Shown: positions 9,145-19,348, counted from the stretch's first letter. The stretch: 64,000 bases of DNA from Pseudomonas entomophila (GCF_018417595.1 NZ_CP070982.1:893501-957500), one strand, 5' to 3'. Notes: a model not told the origin generated them from the letters alone. Translations and numbers: made by a program.

Positions 9145-9534
9145 TCAGTTCGGCGAGACGACCGACAGGTGCTCGTGGCAGGCCAGCCAGCGTTCGCCGT
9201 GCAGGCGGAAGACGATGGTCTCGCGCTCGTTCAGGTCGAGTACTTCACCGGCGAGGTGCAGGCGCGTGGCCACGTCGTGCATGAAGATCGCCACGTCGCC
9301 TTGCAGGCTTACCTGCGCGTTGCTGGATTCACAGCCGAGCACGGCGAAGCCATCGGCCTGCCAGCTGGCCCAGAGGTCTTCATAGGCGCGACGCGACAGC
9401 AGCGGTTGCGGCACGGTGTGGAAGAGGAAGGTGGCGTCTTCGCTGAAGCAGGCGAAATAGCGGGCGGTGTCGTTGCTGGCGAAGGCGGCGACGAGGTCGG
9501 CGGCGGCCTGCCGTACCTGGAGTGTCTGGTCCAC
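9145..9534 (-). CDS. Nuclear transport factor 2 / SnoaL-like protein
   Basis: 129 residues. The pattern (helical N-terminus LQVRQAAADLVAAFASNDTA, FACFSEDATFLF, DLWASWQADGF, then beta strands ending ERWLACHEHLSVV) is that of the cone-shaped NTF2/SnoaL/DUF4440 fold, which binds or turns over small ligands. No catalytic residue can be assigned. As first gene of the permease-dehydrogenase transcript it may act on the same compound. A perfect palindrome at 9624-9641 lies upstream and could be the operator. Confidence 0.75.
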   Translation of the reverse strand: MDQTLQVRQAAADLVAAFASNDTARYFACFSEDATFLFHTVPQPLLSRRAYEDLWASWQADGFAVLGCESSNAQVSLQGDVAIFMHDVATRLHLAGEVLDLNERETIVFRLHGERWLACHEHLSVVSPN

Positions 9535-9623
9535 GGGAGTGGCCTCACGGTTTATTGTGATTGTTGGTGAAGCGATTCTGGTGGGGGCGGGCGAGGGGAA
9601 AAATCGCTGCGGGCAAATAATCA

Positions 9624-9641
9624 GTTCAGGAAATCCTGAAC
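9624..9641. promoter_or_regulatory. Palindrome, possible operator
   Basis: GTTCAGGA-AA-TCCTGAAC, 8-base arms with a 2-base centre, in the divergent gap 90 bases upstream of the NTF2-like gene and 229 bases upstream of ycaC. This is typical geometry for a dimeric repressor site; no regulator gene is adjacent. Confidence 0.35.
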
Positions 9642-9661
9642 CAATGGCTGGCGAGAATCCT

Positions 9662-9748
9662 CTGTAGGAGCGGCTTCAGCCGCGATGCGGACACCACGGA
9701 GCCTGGCATCCGCTTCGCGGATGATCGCGGCTGAAGCCGCTCCTACAG
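9662..9748. repeat. REP pair (inverted)
   Basis: CTGTAGGAGCGGCTTCAGCC and the mirrored GGCTGAAGCCGCTCCTACAG flank a structured linker containing GAGCCTGGCATCCGC. It occupies most of the gap between the divergent NTF2-like and ycaC genes. Confidence 0.85.
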
Positions 9749-9869
9749 CGGTCGTGCCAGCTCCATGGGGCACGTTTTGTTCCATGAAGGTCTACCGACT
9801 GACGGTCGGCCGTGCACGCCATGTTTGCCTACGCTGAAACTCCCAACCTTTGAAGCAAGGAGTTCAGCC

Positions 9870-10490
9870 ATGGCTTTCCACTACAACCGCCTGGACAAGA
9901 ACAACGCCGCGGTACTGCTGGTCGACCACCAGACCGGCCTGCTGTCGCTGGTGCGCGATATCGACCCCGACCGCTTCAAGAACAACGTGCTGGCGCTTTC
10001 CGACCTGGCCAGGTATTTCAAGCTGCCCACCATCCTCACCACCAGCTTCGAAACCGGCCCCAACGGCCCGCTAGTGCCCGAGCTCAAGGAACAATTCCCC
10101 GATGCGCCCTACATTGCCCGCCCCGGCAACATCAATGCCTGGGACAACGAAGACTTCGTCAAGGCGGTGAAGGCCACCGGCAAGAAGCAACTGATCATCG
10201 CCGGGGTGGTCACCGAGGTTTGCGTGGCCTTCCCGGCGCTGTCGGCGCTGGAGGAGGGCTTCGATGTGTTCGTCGTCACCGACGCCTCCGGCACCTTCAA
10301 CGAGTTGACCCGCGACTCGGCCTGGCGGCGCATGGAGGCTGCGGGCGCGCAACTGATGACCTGGTTCGGCGTGGCCTGCGAGCTGCACCGCGACTGGCGC
10401 AATGACATCGAGGGGCTGGGCACGCTGTTCTCCAACCACATCCCTGACTATCGCAACCTGATGACCAGCTACAGCAAGTTGGCCAAGTAG
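9870..10490 (+). CDS. ycaC: YcaC-type isochorismatase-family hydrolase
   Basis: 206 residues, very close to E. coli YcaC as I remember it. The catalytic Asp is in LLVDHQTGL and the nucleophile Cys in VVTEVCVAFPAL; the rest (NAWDNEDFVKAVKATGKKQ, WFGVACELHRDWRNDIEGL) also matches. The family forms ring-shaped octamers and its natural substrate is unsettled. Start: ATG 9870 follows AAGGAG, whereas an earlier in-frame start at 9765 has no support. It is transcribed away from the permease-dehydrogenase row. Confidence 0.92.
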   Translation: MAFHYNRLDKNNAAVLLVDHQTGLLSLVRDIDPDRFKNNVLALSDLARYFKLPTILTTSFETGPNGPLVPELKEQFPDAPYIARPGNINAWDNEDFVKAVKATGKKQLIIAGVVTEVCVAFPALSALEEGFDVFVVTDASGTFNELTRDSAWRRMEAAGAQLMTWFGVACELHRDWRNDIEGLGTLFSNHIPDYRNLMTSYSKLAK

Positions 10491-10514
10491 CGGTTTCACT
10501 GGTGCGGTGAGCGA

Positions 10515-11675
10515 TCACCGCGCCAGTTTCAATACGCCATTCGCAGGTGTCGCGGACCAGATCGCCAACCCCGCCGCCAGTGCGGTCAACAATGCCCCGG
10601 CCCAAGGCGTGGCTTCCAGTGCGGAGCCTGTGATCACCACGCCACCGATGGCCGAGCCCAATCCGACGCCCAGGTGCATGGCCGACATGTTCAGGCTCAT
10701 GCCCGCCGGGAAGGTATCCTCGCCGCGCCTGGCCAGGTAGCTCTGCACCACTGGCGAGGTGGTCCAGCTCAGCCCGCCCCAGAGCATCATCGCCGGCAGG
10801 AACAGCCACGGCGTGCCTGCACTCAGCGGCAGCACCAGCAGGCTGGCGAGGTACAGCAAGGGCGCCAGCAGGATGGCCCTGGCCACACCCAGCCGATCGG
10901 CCATCCAGCCACCGACATAGCCGCCCGAGACACCGGCGATGCCGAATGCCGCGAACACCGCTGCCAGCCATTGTGGTGGTACTTGGGCGACCTGTTGGGC
11001 GTAGGGTGCAAGGTAGGCGAACACGGTGAAGTGCCCGGCGATCATCAGCAGCGACACCCCCTGCGCGGCCGTCAGGCGGCTGTCGCGCAGGTGGCGTATG
11101 TAGCTGGCCAGGGCGATGCGTTCGTTGCTCTGCAGCGTCGGCAGCCCGCGCCAGGCCATCAGCAGCACCGCCACCGTCAAGGCACTAAGGCCGACGAACA
11201 CGCCGCGCCAGCCCAGGGCATCGCACAGCAGCATGCCGGCCGGCACACCCAGTATCAGCGAGCTGCAGATACCCATGAAGATCACCCCGATGGCGCGCCC
11301 GCGCAGGGCTTCGGGCGCCATGCGCGTGGCCATCAGTGTGCACGTCAGGCAGGTCAGTGCGCTGGTTGCGGCCATGCCGATACGGGCGATCAACAGCGCG
11401 GTGTAACCGGGCGCCCAGGCCGCGAGCAGGTTGCACAGGGCGAACAAAGCCAGCGTGGCGCACAGCAGGCCACGCAACGGCAAGCGTGTGGTGAGCAGGG
11501 GAGAGAAGGGCGCGGCGAGGGCGAAGCTCAGGGAGAAGACGGTGGTCAGCTGCCCGGCCACGCCGAGCGGAACGTCCAGCCCATCGGCCAGTGCCGGCAG
11601 GATGCCGACCGTGATGTTTTCCGCCATGCCCGTGACGAATGTCGCCAGGGCCAGCAGCCAGATACGCGGGCTCAT
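10515..11675 (-). CDS. MFS transporter (DHA1-type drug/sugar efflux)
   Basis: 386 residues with 12 predicted helices. The start MSPRIWLLALATFVTGMAEN and RIGMAATSALTCLTCTLMAT fit the DHA1 branch (arabinose-efflux and chloramphenicol-resistance-like exporters). Start: ATG 11675 is preceded by GGAGG; a longer frame to 11753 has no such site. The inverted pair TGACC/GGTCA at 11731-11746 lies just upstream. Substrate unknown. Confidence 0.88.
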   Translation of the reverse strand: MSPRIWLLALATFVTGMAENITVGILPALADGLDVPLGVAGQLTTVFSLSFALAAPFSPLLTTRLPLRGLLCATLALFALCNLLAAWAPGYTALLIARIGMAATSALTCLTCTLMATRMAPEALRGRAIGVIFMGICSSLILGVPAGMLLCDALGWRGVFVGLSALTVAVLLMAWRGLPTLQSNERIALASYIRHLRDSRLTAAQGVSLLMIAGHFTVFAYLAPYAQQVAQVPPQWLAAVFAAFGIAGVSGGYVGGWMADRLGVARAILLAPLLYLASLLVLPLSAGTPWLFLPAMMLWGGLSWTTSPVVQSYLARRGEDTFPAGMSLNMSAMHLGVGLGSAIGGVVITGSALEATPWAGALLTALAAGLAIWSATPANGVLKLAR

Positions 11676-11885
11676 GTGTTGCCTCCGATAAACGGGCCGG
11701 CCAAGGTCCGGACCCATTTGTCCCGACGGTTGACCGGCAGTGGTCAGGTCCATCGGGTTTCGAGGCAGTGCTTCGGTTATCCCGGTTCAAGCAGGGAAAA
11801 TTGTAGACGGTTGCGCAAGGTGGGTGAAGCACGTCGACATAAAGACACGGCGCCGACCCTGTAGAAGCCGGCCCCCACAGGTGAA

Positions 11886-12176
11886 CTACTTCAACTCGGT
11901 CTCGATGAACACGATCTCGTGGTCACTGGCATTGATCACATTGTGCTCGACCCCCGCCTTGCGAAAATAACTCTGCCCCGCTACCAGCGCCGCCTGCTTC
12001 TCACCTTCCGGGGTCTCCAGCAGCAAGGTGCCATCGGTCATCGGTACCACCACATAATCATGGCCATGCAGATGACGCCCGGTTTCGGCGCCAGGGGCGA
12101 AGCGCCATTCGGTGACGATCACTTCGTCGGTGTCCACCTGCACGGTGGGGATAGCCTGGGGGCGAGCGTGCTTCAT
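11886..12176 (-). CDS. Small cupin-domain protein
   Basis: 96 residues forming a single cupin barrel. The metal motif is visible as GRHLHGHDYVVVP with a later His in AGVEHNVIN. Single-domain cupins of this size serve as dioxygenase-like enzymes or sensors; no substrate can be assigned. It is a lone gene between the exporter and the ychF terminator, starting at ATG 12176. Confidence 0.8.
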   Translation of the reverse strand: MKHARPQAIPTVQVDTDEVIVTEWRFAPGAETGRHLHGHDYVVVPMTDGTLLLETPEGEKQAALVAGQSYFRKAGVEHNVINASDHEIVFIETELK

Positions 12177-12292
12177 GAGCGAGTCCTGTCTGCGCGAAAG
12201 TGTCTAGCCTGGACCGGGCCGTGGAGGGCGATAAATGCAAATCTGCTGGCAGTCAGTCAGCGAAAAGCTCACCTAAACCGCAGAAAAAAGAA

Positions 12293-12322
12293 AACCCCTT
12301 GAGCGCAAACGCTCAAGGGGTT
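12293..12322 (-). terminator. Rho-independent terminator of ychF
   Basis: AACCCCTTGAGCG, loop CAAA, CGCTCAAGGGGTT. Read on the minus strand it is followed by TTTTCTTTTTT. It lies 23 bases after the ychF stop. Confidence 0.9.
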
Positions 12323-12344
12323 TCTCTCATCGACGCCCGATGAC

Positions 12345-13445
12345 TCAGACGTTGAAGCGGAAGTGCATCACGTCACCGTCCTTGACGATGTAGTCCTTGC
12401 CTTCCAGGCGCCATTTGCCGGCTTCCTTGGCACCGCCTTCACCCTTGAACTGGATGAAGTCGTCATAGGCCACCACTTCGGCGCGGATGAAGCCTTTCTC
12501 GAAGTCGGTGTGGATCACGCCAGCGGCTTGCGGCGCGGTGGCGCCGACACGGACGGTCCAGGCACGCACTTCCTGCACGCCAGCAGTGAAGTACGTCTGC
12601 AGGTTCAGCAGCTCGTAGCCGGCGCGGATCACGCGGTTCAGGCCGGGCTCTTCCAGGCCCAGGGCCTCGAGGAACATGTCCTTCTCTTCGCCTTCGTCCA
12701 GCTCGGCGATCTCGGCTTCGATCTTGTTGCACACCGGCACCACGACCGCGCCTTCTTCCTCGGCGATGGCCTTGACCACGTCCAGGTGCGGGTTGTTGTC
12801 GAAACCGTCTTCGGCAACGTTGGCGATGTACATCACCGGCTTGCTGGTCAGCAGGTGGAAGCCACGAATCACGGCCTTCTCGTCGTCAGCCATGTTTTTC
12901 ATCAGGCTGCGTGCCGGCTTGCCTTCGGTGAAGTGCGGAATCAGTTTTTCCAGGATGGCCTTCTGTGCCAGGGCATCCTTGTCACCGCCCTTGGCGTTGC
13001 GCGCGACCTTCTGCAGTTGCTTCTCGCAGCTGTCGAGGTCGGCGAAGATCAGCTCGAGGTCGATGATCTCGATGTCGCGCTTGGGGTCGACGCTGTTGGA
13101 GACGTGGATCACGTTCTCGTCTTCGAAGCAGCGCACCACGTGGGCGATGGCGTCGGTTTCGCGGATGTTGGCGAGGAACTTGTTGCCCAGGCCTTCACCC
13201 TTCGAGGCACCGGCGACCAGGCCGGCGATGTCGACGAACTCCATGGTGGTGGGGAGGATGCGGTTCGGCTTGACGATCTCGGCCAGGGCGTTGAGGCGCG
13301 CGTCGGGCATCGGCACGATGCCGCTGTTCGGCTCGATGGTGCAGAAGGGGAAGTTCTCCGCCGCGATGCCAGACTTGGTCAGGGCGTTGAACAGGGTGGA
13401 CTTGCCGACGTTGGGCAGGCCGACGATGCCGCAATTGAAACCCAT
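12345..13445 (-). CDS. ychF: YchF, redox-regulated ribosome-associated ATPase/GTPase (Obg family)
   Basis: 366 residues, close to the usual 363. The N-terminal G1 motif is GLPNVGKST, and the next motifs have the YchF form ([18 protein letters not shown]); the C-terminal TGS domain ends [12 protein letters not shown]. The protein binds ribosomes and prefers ATP in E. coli. Start ATG 13445 gives the canonical [12 protein letters not shown]. It is last in the block prs-rplY-pth-ychF, 22 bases after pth, and followed by a strong terminator. Confidence 0.97.
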   Translation of the reverse strand: MGFNCGIVGLPNVGKSTLFNALTKSGIAAENFPFCTIEPNSGIVPMPDARLNALAEIVKPNRILPTTMEFVDIAGLVAGASKGEGLGNKFLANIRETDAIAHVVRCFEDENVIHVSNSVDPKRDIEIIDLELIFADLDSCEKQLQKVARNAKGGDKDALAQKAILEKLIPHFTEGKPARSLMKNMADDEKAVIRGFHLLTSKPVMYIANVAEDGFDNNPHLDVVKAIAEEEGAVVVPVCNKIEAEIAELDEGEEKDMFLEALGLEEPGLNRVIRAGYELLNLQTYFTAGVQEVRAWTVRVGATAPQAAGVIHTDFEKGFIRAEVVAYDDFIQFKGEGGAKEAGKWRLEGKDYIVKDGDVMHFRFNV

Positions 13446-13467
13446 GGGTATTCCCCTTTCTAAAGTG

Positions 13468-14052
13468 TCAGGCCTTCTGGCTGTGCAGTTCGCGCATCGC
13501 CTTGGCGAAGTCGCCGGCAAGCACGTCGGGCATCACGCCGAGGGCAAAATCGATGCTGGCGTCGAGCTTCTCCTGCTCGGCGCGCGGCGCGCGACCCAGG
13601 ACGAAGTTGGAGACCAGTTTGGCGTCGCCCGGGTGGCCGATGCCAAGCCGCAGGCGGTGGAAGTCGTTCTGGTTGCCGAGCTGCGCGATGATGTCGCGCA
13701 GGCCGTTGTGCCCGCCATGGCCGCCGCCTCTCTTGAGCTTGGCGACGCCGGGGGGCAGGTCGAGTTCGTCGTGGGCCACCAGGATCGCTTCCGGCTTGAT
13801 GCGGAAGAAATTGGCCAGAGCCGCCACGGACTGGCCGCTACGGTTCATGTAGGTGGTGGGGATCAGCAAACGAACATCGTTGCCTTGATGGCTGAACTTA
13901 GCCGTCAGGCCGAAATACTTCTTGTCAGCGGTCAGCGACACGCGCTGGGCACTGGCAAGGCGTTCAACGAAAAGAGCCCCTGCGTTATGCCGGGTCTGTT
14001 CGTATTCGGGGCCGGGGTTACCCAGGCCGACGATCAACTGGATGGCGGTCAC
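13468..14052 (-). CDS. pth: Peptidyl-tRNA hydrolase
   Basis: 194 residues. It recycles tRNA from peptidyl-tRNAs that drop off the ribosome. Conserved elements: [17 protein letters not shown] with catalytic His22, [19 protein letters not shown] with the partner Asp, and [13 protein letters not shown] for tRNA binding. It lies between rplY and ychF, as is usual in Pseudomonas. Confidence 0.97.
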   Translation of the reverse strand: MTAIQLIVGLGNPGPEYEQTRHNAGALFVERLASAQRVSLTADKKYFGLTAKFSHQGNDVRLLIPTTYMNRSGQSVAALANFFRIKPEAILVAHDELDLPPGVAKLKRGGGHGGHNGLRDIIAQLGNQNDFHRLRLGIGHPGDAKLVSNFVLGRAPRAEQEKLDASIDFALGVMPDVLAGDFAKAMRELHSQKA

Positions 14053-14078
14053 GTCAGGGGCTCTTCCTTGGAGTTGGT

Positions 14079-14106
14079 GGGTTACGGTGCGCGCGGCACT
14101 GTAACC
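14079..14106. terminator. Hairpin between rplY and pth
   Basis: GGGTTACGGTGC, loop about GCGCG, GCACTGTAACCC with one mismatch, in the 79-base gap after rplY. There is no U-run, so it may attenuate or protect the message rather than terminate. Confidence 0.35.
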
Positions 14107-14131
14107 CGATCAACGCCGGCGTGCGAGTGGA

Positions 14132-14728
14132 TTACTCGGCAGCGCCTTCAGCAGCTTCAGCGGCAACGCGCGGGGCGTGGACGTTGGCAACAGCTTTGTC
14201 ATCACCGTGGGCCAGAGCGACGAACTCTACGCCTTTCGGAGCTTTCAGGTCCGACAGGTGGATGATGGTGCCGACTTCGGCCTTGGACAGGTCGACTTCG
14301 ATGAACTCAGGCAGGTCCTTGGCTTCGCAGGACACTTCGATCTCGGAAACGACGTGCGAGATCTCGCCGCCTTTCTTGATCGGGGCTTCTTCGCCGACGA
14401 AGTGAACTGGAACCTTGGCGGTCAGCTTCTGGCCAGCAACGACGCGAACGAAGTCGGCGTGCATGATGAAGCCTTTGGCCGGGTGACGCTGCATGGCCTT
14501 GACCACGACGTTTTGTTTAGCGCCATCGACGTTCAGTTCGATCACGTGGCTGAAGGCAGCTTCGTTTTCGAACAGCTTGGCGATTTCCTTGGCCACGATG
14601 GTCAGGGATTGGGCTTCTTTATCGCCACCGTAGACAACGGCAGGGATGTTGGCGGAGTGACGCAGGCGGCGGCTCGCACCTTTCCCCAGGTCAGTACGCG
14701 CTTGGGCGTTCAGGATGAAGTCAGTCAT
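14132..14728 (-). CDS. rplY: 50S ribosomal protein L25 (long form, L25/CTC)
   Basis: 198 residues: the L25 5S-rRNA-binding domain ([26 protein letters not shown]) followed by the C-terminal beta extension of the CTC form, ending in an Ala/Glu-rich tail. Start: ATG 14728, in front of which lie the prs terminator and a short leader. It is about twice the length of E. coli L25 because of the extra domain, which is normal in Pseudomonas. Confidence 0.97.
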
Positions 14729-14788
14729 TTTGTTTCTCCAAAATAGCCTCCCGCAAGGCGTTTGCGACCAGCGCCAGACGGGGATGGC

Positions 14789-14827
14789 AAAAAAGCCCCG
14801 CCCCAACAACCAGTGTTGGGGCGGGGC
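14789..14827 (-). terminator. Terminator between prs and rplY
   Basis: Minus-strand hairpin GCCCCGCCCCAACA, short loop, TGTTGGGGCGGGGC, followed by TTTTTT. It separates prs from rplY, allowing independent control of the ribosomal protein gene. Confidence 0.9.
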
Positions 14828-14851
14828 GCTTTTCGTCAGCGAGTGTTCCGC

Positions 14852-15793
14852 TTAGCGGAACATCGCGCTGATCGATTCTTCGTTGCTGATGCGGCGTACC
14901 GCTTCAGCGACAACCGGTGCGATATCCAGCTGGCGGATACGGTCACAGGCTTGAGCAGCGGCGGACAGCGGCACGGTGTTGGTCACCACCAGCTCGTCCA
15001 GTACCGACTTCTCGATGTTCTCGATCGCGCGGCCCGACAGGACAGGGTGCGTGCAGTAGGCGTAGACCTTGGCGGCACCGTGTTCTTTCAGGGCCTTGGC
15101 CGCGTGGCACAGGGTGCCGGCGGTGTCGACCATGTCGTCTACCAGGATGCAGGTGCGTCCTTCGACGTCGCCGATGATGTGCATCACCTCGGAGTGGTTA
15201 GCCTTCTCGCGGCGCTTGTCGATGATACCGAGATCGACACCCAGGGACTTGGCGACGGCACGAGCACGCACCACACCACCGATGTCCGGGGAAACGATCA
15301 TCAGGTTCTCAAAACGCTGGTCTTCGATGTCGTCGACCAGTACGGGCGAGCCGTAGATGTTGTCGACGGGGATATCGAAGAAACCCTGGATCTGGTCAGC
15401 GTGCAGGTCGACGGTGAGTACACGGTCGATACCCACGACAGTGAGCATGTCAGCGACGACTTTGGCGCTGATGGCTACACGTGCCGAACGCGGACGGCGG
15501 TCCTGGCGGGCGTATCCGAAGTAGGGAATCACGGCGGTGATTCGCGACGCTGAGGAGCGGCGGAAGGCATCGGCCATCACTACCAGTTCCATCAGATTGT
15601 CGTTGGTTGGGGCACAGGTGGGCTGAATGATGAAGACGTCTTTACCGCGGACATTTTCGTTGATTTCAGCACTGATTTCGCCGTCGGAGAATTTACCGAC
15701 AGAAACGTCACCCAGTGGAATATGCAGCTGACGTACGACACGCCGAGCCAGATCGGGGTTTGCATTCCCCGTGAAGACCATCATCTTGGACAC
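14852..15793 (-). CDS. prs: Ribose-phosphate pyrophosphokinase
   Basis: 313 residues. It makes PRPP from ribose 5-phosphate and ATP for nucleotide, His and Trp synthesis. The PRPP loop is [14 protein letters not shown]; the N-terminal [13 protein letters not shown] and [12 protein letters not shown] are typical. Start: GTG at 15793 (VSKMMVFTG) gives the length I recall for P. aeruginosa Prs; ATG 15784 is the alternative. The gene follows tRNA-Gln by 45 bases and likely shares its transcript with ispE-lolB. Confidence 0.95.
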   Translation of the reverse strand: MSKMMVFTGNANPDLARRVVRQLHIPLGDVSVGKFSDGEISAEINENVRGKDVFIIQPTCAPTNDNLMELVVMADAFRRSSASRITAVIPYFGYARQDRRPRSARVAISAKVVADMLTVVGIDRVLTVDLHADQIQGFFDIPVDNIYGSPVLVDDIEDQRFENLMIVSPDIGGVVRARAVAKSLGVDLGIIDKRREKANHSEVMHIIGDVEGRTCILVDDMVDTAGTLCHAAKALKEHGAAKVYAYCTHPVLSGRAIENIEKSVLDELVVTNTVPLSAAAQACDRIRQLDIAPVVAEAVRRISNEESISAMFR

Positions 15794-15838
15794 GCGCAGT
15801 ACCTGAAGGCTGAGGGTAACCTGGATGAGTATAAGAAA

Positions 15839-15913
15839 TGGCAGGGGCGGCTGGATTCGAACCAACGCATGGCAGGATCAAAACCTGCTGCCTTACCGCT
15901 TGGCGACGCCCCT
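15839..15913 (-). tRNA. tRNA-Gln (anticodon TTG)
   Basis: 75 bases including an encoded CCA. The minus strand starts AGGGGCGTCGCCAAGCGG, has anticodon TTG within GGTTTTGATCC, T-loop GGTTCGAATCC and the 3' end CGCCCCTGCCA. The acceptor stem AGGGGCG/CGCCCCT pairs fully. It lies between ispE and prs, the usual place in Pseudomonas. Confidence 0.97.
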
Positions 15914-15933
15914 GTATCTGTTGCTGCGAATTC

Positions 15934-16794
15934 TTATGAACTCGACTTCTTGATCAGACTTTGCAGCTTGCGATGCAACATCGAAACATTGCTTCCTTTC
16001 GCCACAAACCCTGTTTGGGTCTCTGAAAGAAGGGCCAGAACTCTATCAGCTTCGGCTTTGCTTGGGAAGGCCCCAAACACACAACTTCCAGTGCCGGTCA
16101 TTCGAGCTTCCGTGAATTTACCCAGTGAAATCAGCGCATTGCGAACTTCGGGGTAACGTTGCTCTACTACCGGTTGGCAGTCATTTCGACTGTTTCCCTC
16201 GGGAACGGGGCGCATCTTAAGGGGGAGAGAATCACGTGTCAACTCCGGATGCGAAAAAATTTCCGCTGTGCTGACAGACACTTGCGGCACCAGCACGACG
16301 TACCAGGGTTCGGCGGGGTCGACCGGGGTCAGTTGCTCGCCGACACCCTGGGCGAACGCGGCGTGGCCACGCACGAACACCGGCACGTCGGCACCGAGGG
16401 TGAGGCCCAGCGCGGCCAGGCGATCCGCGTCCCAGTCCAGTTGCCACAGGTGGGCGAGCGCCAGCAGCGTGGTCGCCGCGTCGGAGCTGCCACCACCGAT
16501 GCCGCCGCCCATGGGCAGTACCTTGTGCAGCCAGATGTCAGCGCCGAGTTTGGTGCCGGACTGCTCCTGGAGCTTGCGTGCGGCGCGCACGATCAGGTTG
16601 CTGTCGTGGGGCACGTCGGCGATTTCGCTGTGGAGATGGATCACGCCATCCTCGCGAAGCGAGAAGCTCAGTTCATCGCCGTGGTCGAGAAACTGGAACA
16701 CGGTTTCCAGCTCGTGATAGCCATCGGCGCGGCGGCCGGTGATATGCAGCCACAGGTTGAGCTTGGCCGGGGCCGGCAGGGTGAGCTTTTCCAT
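15934..16794 (-). CDS. ispE: 4-diphosphocytidyl-2-C-methyl-D-erythritol kinase
   Basis: 286 residues, GHMP kinase fold. It phosphorylates CDP-methylerythritol in the MEP isoprenoid route. The ATP loop is [18 protein letters not shown], and the N-terminal [20 protein letters not shown] contains the conserved substrate-site Lys. It starts 4 bases after lolB; tRNA-Gln follows 20 bases after its stop. Confidence 0.97.
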   Translation of the reverse strand: MEKLTLPAPAKLNLWLHITGRRADGYHELETVFQFLDHGDELSFSLREDGVIHLHSEIADVPHDSNLIVRAARKLQEQSGTKLGADIWLHKVLPMGGGIGGGSSDAATTLLALAHLWQLDWDADRLAALGLTLGADVPVFVRGHAAFAQGVGEQLTPVDPAEPWYVVLVPQVSVSTAEIFSHPELTRDSLPLKMRPVPEGNSRNDCQPVVEQRYPEVRNALISLGKFTEARMTGTGSCVFGAFPSKAEADRVLALLSETQTGFVAKGSNVSMLHRKLQSLIKKSSS

Positions 16795-16798
16795 CGCC

Positions 16799-17416
16799 TC
16801 AGTGCCCCAGCTGGCGTGGTTGCCAGTCCTTGACCACCAGGGTGACGTCGATGTTCTCGCCGTGCAGCTTCAGGCGCTCGGGCAGCCAGTAGCCGTTCTG
16901 CTCTATATAGCTGAGGTACTCGACCTGCCAGCCATCCTGTGTCAGGCGGGCCAGGCGGCTGTCGCCGTCGAGGGTGAGCTGGCTCTTGCTGTCCGGGGCG
17001 GGCAGGCCGCGCACCCACCAGACCAGGTGCGAGACCGGCAGGCGCCAGCCGAGCTGTTCTTCCAGCAAGGCCTCGGGGCTGTCGGCTTCGAAGCGGCCCT
17101 GGTTGGCCACCTCCAGCATCACCCCGCCGGGGCGGCCGGTCAGGCGTGCGGCGCCACGGCCGAGCGGGCCGGCCAGGCGGATGTCGTAGTAGTCCTGGCG
17201 CTGCAGCCAGAACAGCGTGCCGCTGCCCGAGTCGCGGGGCGCGCGGATGCCGACCTTGCCGTTGATCTGCCAGCCGTCGAGGCTGCTCAGCTGTTGCTTG
17301 TGCTGGCGCCACAGTTGCGGGTTGCCCTGGCCTTGCACGGCTTCCTTGCTGCCGAAGCCGGCGCAGCCGGCGAGCAGGGCGATGAGGGTGAAGGTGATGC
17401 AATGACGCAGGAACAT
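16799..17416 (-). CDS. lolB: Outer-membrane lipoprotein receptor LolB
   Basis: 205 residues with a lipoprotein signal ending in LLAGC (Cys18). LolB accepts lipoproteins from periplasmic LolA and inserts them in the outer membrane. The body shows the expected [12 protein letters not shown] and [10 protein letters not shown] strands. It is tightly placed between the TPR lipoprotein gene (3-base gap) and ispE. Confidence 0.95.
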   Translation of the reverse strand: MFLRHCITFTLIALLAGCAGFGSKEAVQGQGNPQLWRQHKQQLSSLDGWQINGKVGIRAPRDSGSGTLFWLQRQDYYDIRLAGPLGRGAARLTGRPGGVMLEVANQGRFEADSPEALLEEQLGWRLPVSHLVWWVRGLPAPDSKSQLTLDGDSRLARLTQDGWQVEYLSYIEQNGYWLPERLKLHGENIDVTLVVKDWQPRQLGH

Positions 17417-17419
17417 GGC

Positions 17420-19144
17420 TTACAGGCTCTCGGATCCGGTCAGGCGCAGGAGGGTCTTGCGCAGGATGGGGCTGTCGGGTTGGGCCTCGAAGCCCTTGCC
17501 CCAGACCTGGCGGGCTTCGCGGCGCTTGCCGTTGGCCCACAGCACTTCGCCCAGGTGGGCGGCGACTTCATGGTCGGGGAAGCGTTCGAAGGCCTGGCGC
17601 AGTTGGCGTTCGGCTTCGTCGAGGTTGCCCATGCGGTAGGCGACCCAGCCCAGGCTGTCGAGCACCGCCGGGTCGTCCGGGGTCAGCTGGTGGGCCTTGT
17701 CGATCAGGGCTTTGGCCTCGGTGTAGCGGGTGGTGCGGTCGGCCAGGGTGTAGCCCAGGGCGTTGAGGGCCATGGCGTTTTCCGGCTCGCGGGCGATGAT
17801 GGCGCGCAGGTCTTTTTCCATCTGCCCCAGGTCGTTGCGCTTCTCGGCGAGCATGGCGCGGGTGTAGAGCAGGTTGAGGTCGTCCGGGTAGCGCTTGATC
17901 GCCTGCTCCAGCACCTGCGCTGCCTGGGCCTCCTTGCCGTTGTTGCCCAGGCTTTCGGCTTCGATCAGGTACAGCTGGATCGCGTAGTCGGGCTGCGCCT
18001 CGCGAGCTTCGGCGAGCAGGCGCGAGGCCTCCGCGCTGCGGCCATTGGCGATGAGGATGTCGGCCTGGCGCAGTTGCGCCGGCAGGTAGTCCGGGCCCGC
18101 GCCGACCAGGGCGTACTCGCGCAGGGCGGCAGCCGGCTGGTGGCGTTCCTCGCGGATGCGACCGAGGTTCAGGTGGGCGGCATCGGGGTTGGCGTCGCGC
18201 TCGACCATTTCCTGCAGGTAGCCTTCGGCTTCATCCCACTGCTTGGTTTCCAGGCACACCAGGGCCAGGGAGTAGCGGATCTCGTCGTCTTCCGGGTATT
18301 GCTGCAGCAGGCTTTCGAATTCGGCCTTGGCATCGTTGATGCGGTCCTGCTCGACCAGGGTGCGCGCATACGTGAGGTGCAGGCGCTTGTCGTCAGGGTT
18401 GTCGCGGATCGCCCCGCGCAGCAGCGGCAGCGCTTCCGGGCCACGGTCCAGCCCTTGCAGCAGGCGGGCGCGCAACAGAATCGGGGCGATTTCGCCGTTC
18501 TGCGCCGGGTGGCTTTCCAGCAGTTCAAGGGCCTGTTCGGGCTTGTCGTCCTGGTTCAGCAGCAGTGCCTTGCCGAACACCAGCTGGCCGTTGTCGGGAT
18601 ACTTCACCAGCAGGCGGTCGAAGCTCTGCATCAGGCCGTCACGGGTGGCCTGGTCGGTTTCGGCGGCGGACAGCGCGAGGAAGTCGAAGTGGGTGTCGCC
18701 CTTGCCCTGCAGCACTTTCTCCATGTACGCCATGGAGTCGTCGTAGCGCCCGGCGCGGGCCAGCTGGATGGCTGCGGCGCGCTGGGCGTCGAGGTTCTGC
18801 GGGTCGTTGCGCGCCCAGATCAGCGCGCTGTCCAGGGCCGGCTCGTCGGCACCGAGGTATTCGGCGATGCGGTAGGCGCGCTCGGAGACGCCTGGGTCTT
18901 GAGTCTTCTGCGCCTGGTCGGCGTAGTTGGCCAGGGCGATGTCGAAGCGGTTGCGCTGGCCGGCCAGCTCGGCCACCAGCAGGCTGTACAGCGTGTCTTG
19001 GGTGAACGACCCATACACCACGGGCTTTTCCGCGCTCTTGCCGGCGTTGGCGGCGGGCGGTTGGTCGTCCGTCTTCTGCGGGGCCAGGCTCTGGCAGCCC
19101 TGGAGCAGGGCGAAGGCAAGCAGCAATGCGTAGGGTCTGTTCAT
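17420..19144 (-). CDS. TPR-repeat lipoprotein
   Basis: 574 residues. It has a lipoprotein signal MNRPYALLLAFALLQGC (Cys17) followed by many tetratricopeptide helices (for example LNALGYTLADRTTRYTEAKA and DSLGWVAYRMGNLDEAERQL). The equivalent gene sits before lolB in other Pseudomonas. The role is probably a scaffold at the outer membrane; no enzyme motif is seen. Start: ATG 19144 gives a clean lipoprotein signal although its ribosome binding site is weak; a longer frame to 19264 does not. Confidence 0.88.
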   Translation of the reverse strand: MNRPYALLLAFALLQGCQSLAPQKTDDQPPAANAGKSAEKPVVYGSFTQDTLYSLLVAELAGQRNRFDIALANYADQAQKTQDPGVSERAYRIAEYLGADEPALDSALIWARNDPQNLDAQRAAAIQLARAGRYDDSMAYMEKVLQGKGDTHFDFLALSAAETDQATRDGLMQSFDRLLVKYPDNGQLVFGKALLLNQDDKPEQALELLESHPAQNGEIAPILLRARLLQGLDRGPEALPLLRGAIRDNPDDKRLHLTYARTLVEQDRINDAKAEFESLLQQYPEDDEIRYSLALVCLETKQWDEAEGYLQEMVERDANPDAAHLNLGRIREERHQPAAALREYALVGAGPDYLPAQLRQADILIANGRSAEASRLLAEAREAQPDYAIQLYLIEAESLGNNGKEAQAAQVLEQAIKRYPDDLNLLYTRAMLAEKRNDLGQMEKDLRAIIAREPENAMALNALGYTLADRTTRYTEAKALIDKAHQLTPDDPAVLDSLGWVAYRMGNLDEAERQLRQAFERFPDHEVAAHLGEVLWANGKRREARQVWGKGFEAQPDSPILRKTLLRLTGSESL

Positions 19145-19348
19145 AGAAGGCTTAAGAAGGGCTAACCGGCGGTCGGAGCATGATGACACAAGCGCGATGG
19201 CAAACCCACCTGCGAAGGTCGTGGTGTGAAGCGTGGCTTCGGTCATAGGGACAATGCCTGGCATGGGAGGTTCGCCGGCCAGTCGGACAGCACCATCGAT
19301 ACAACGCTATCGTGTCCACTGTTTTTGGGTTTTGACTTTTTGGTCAAC

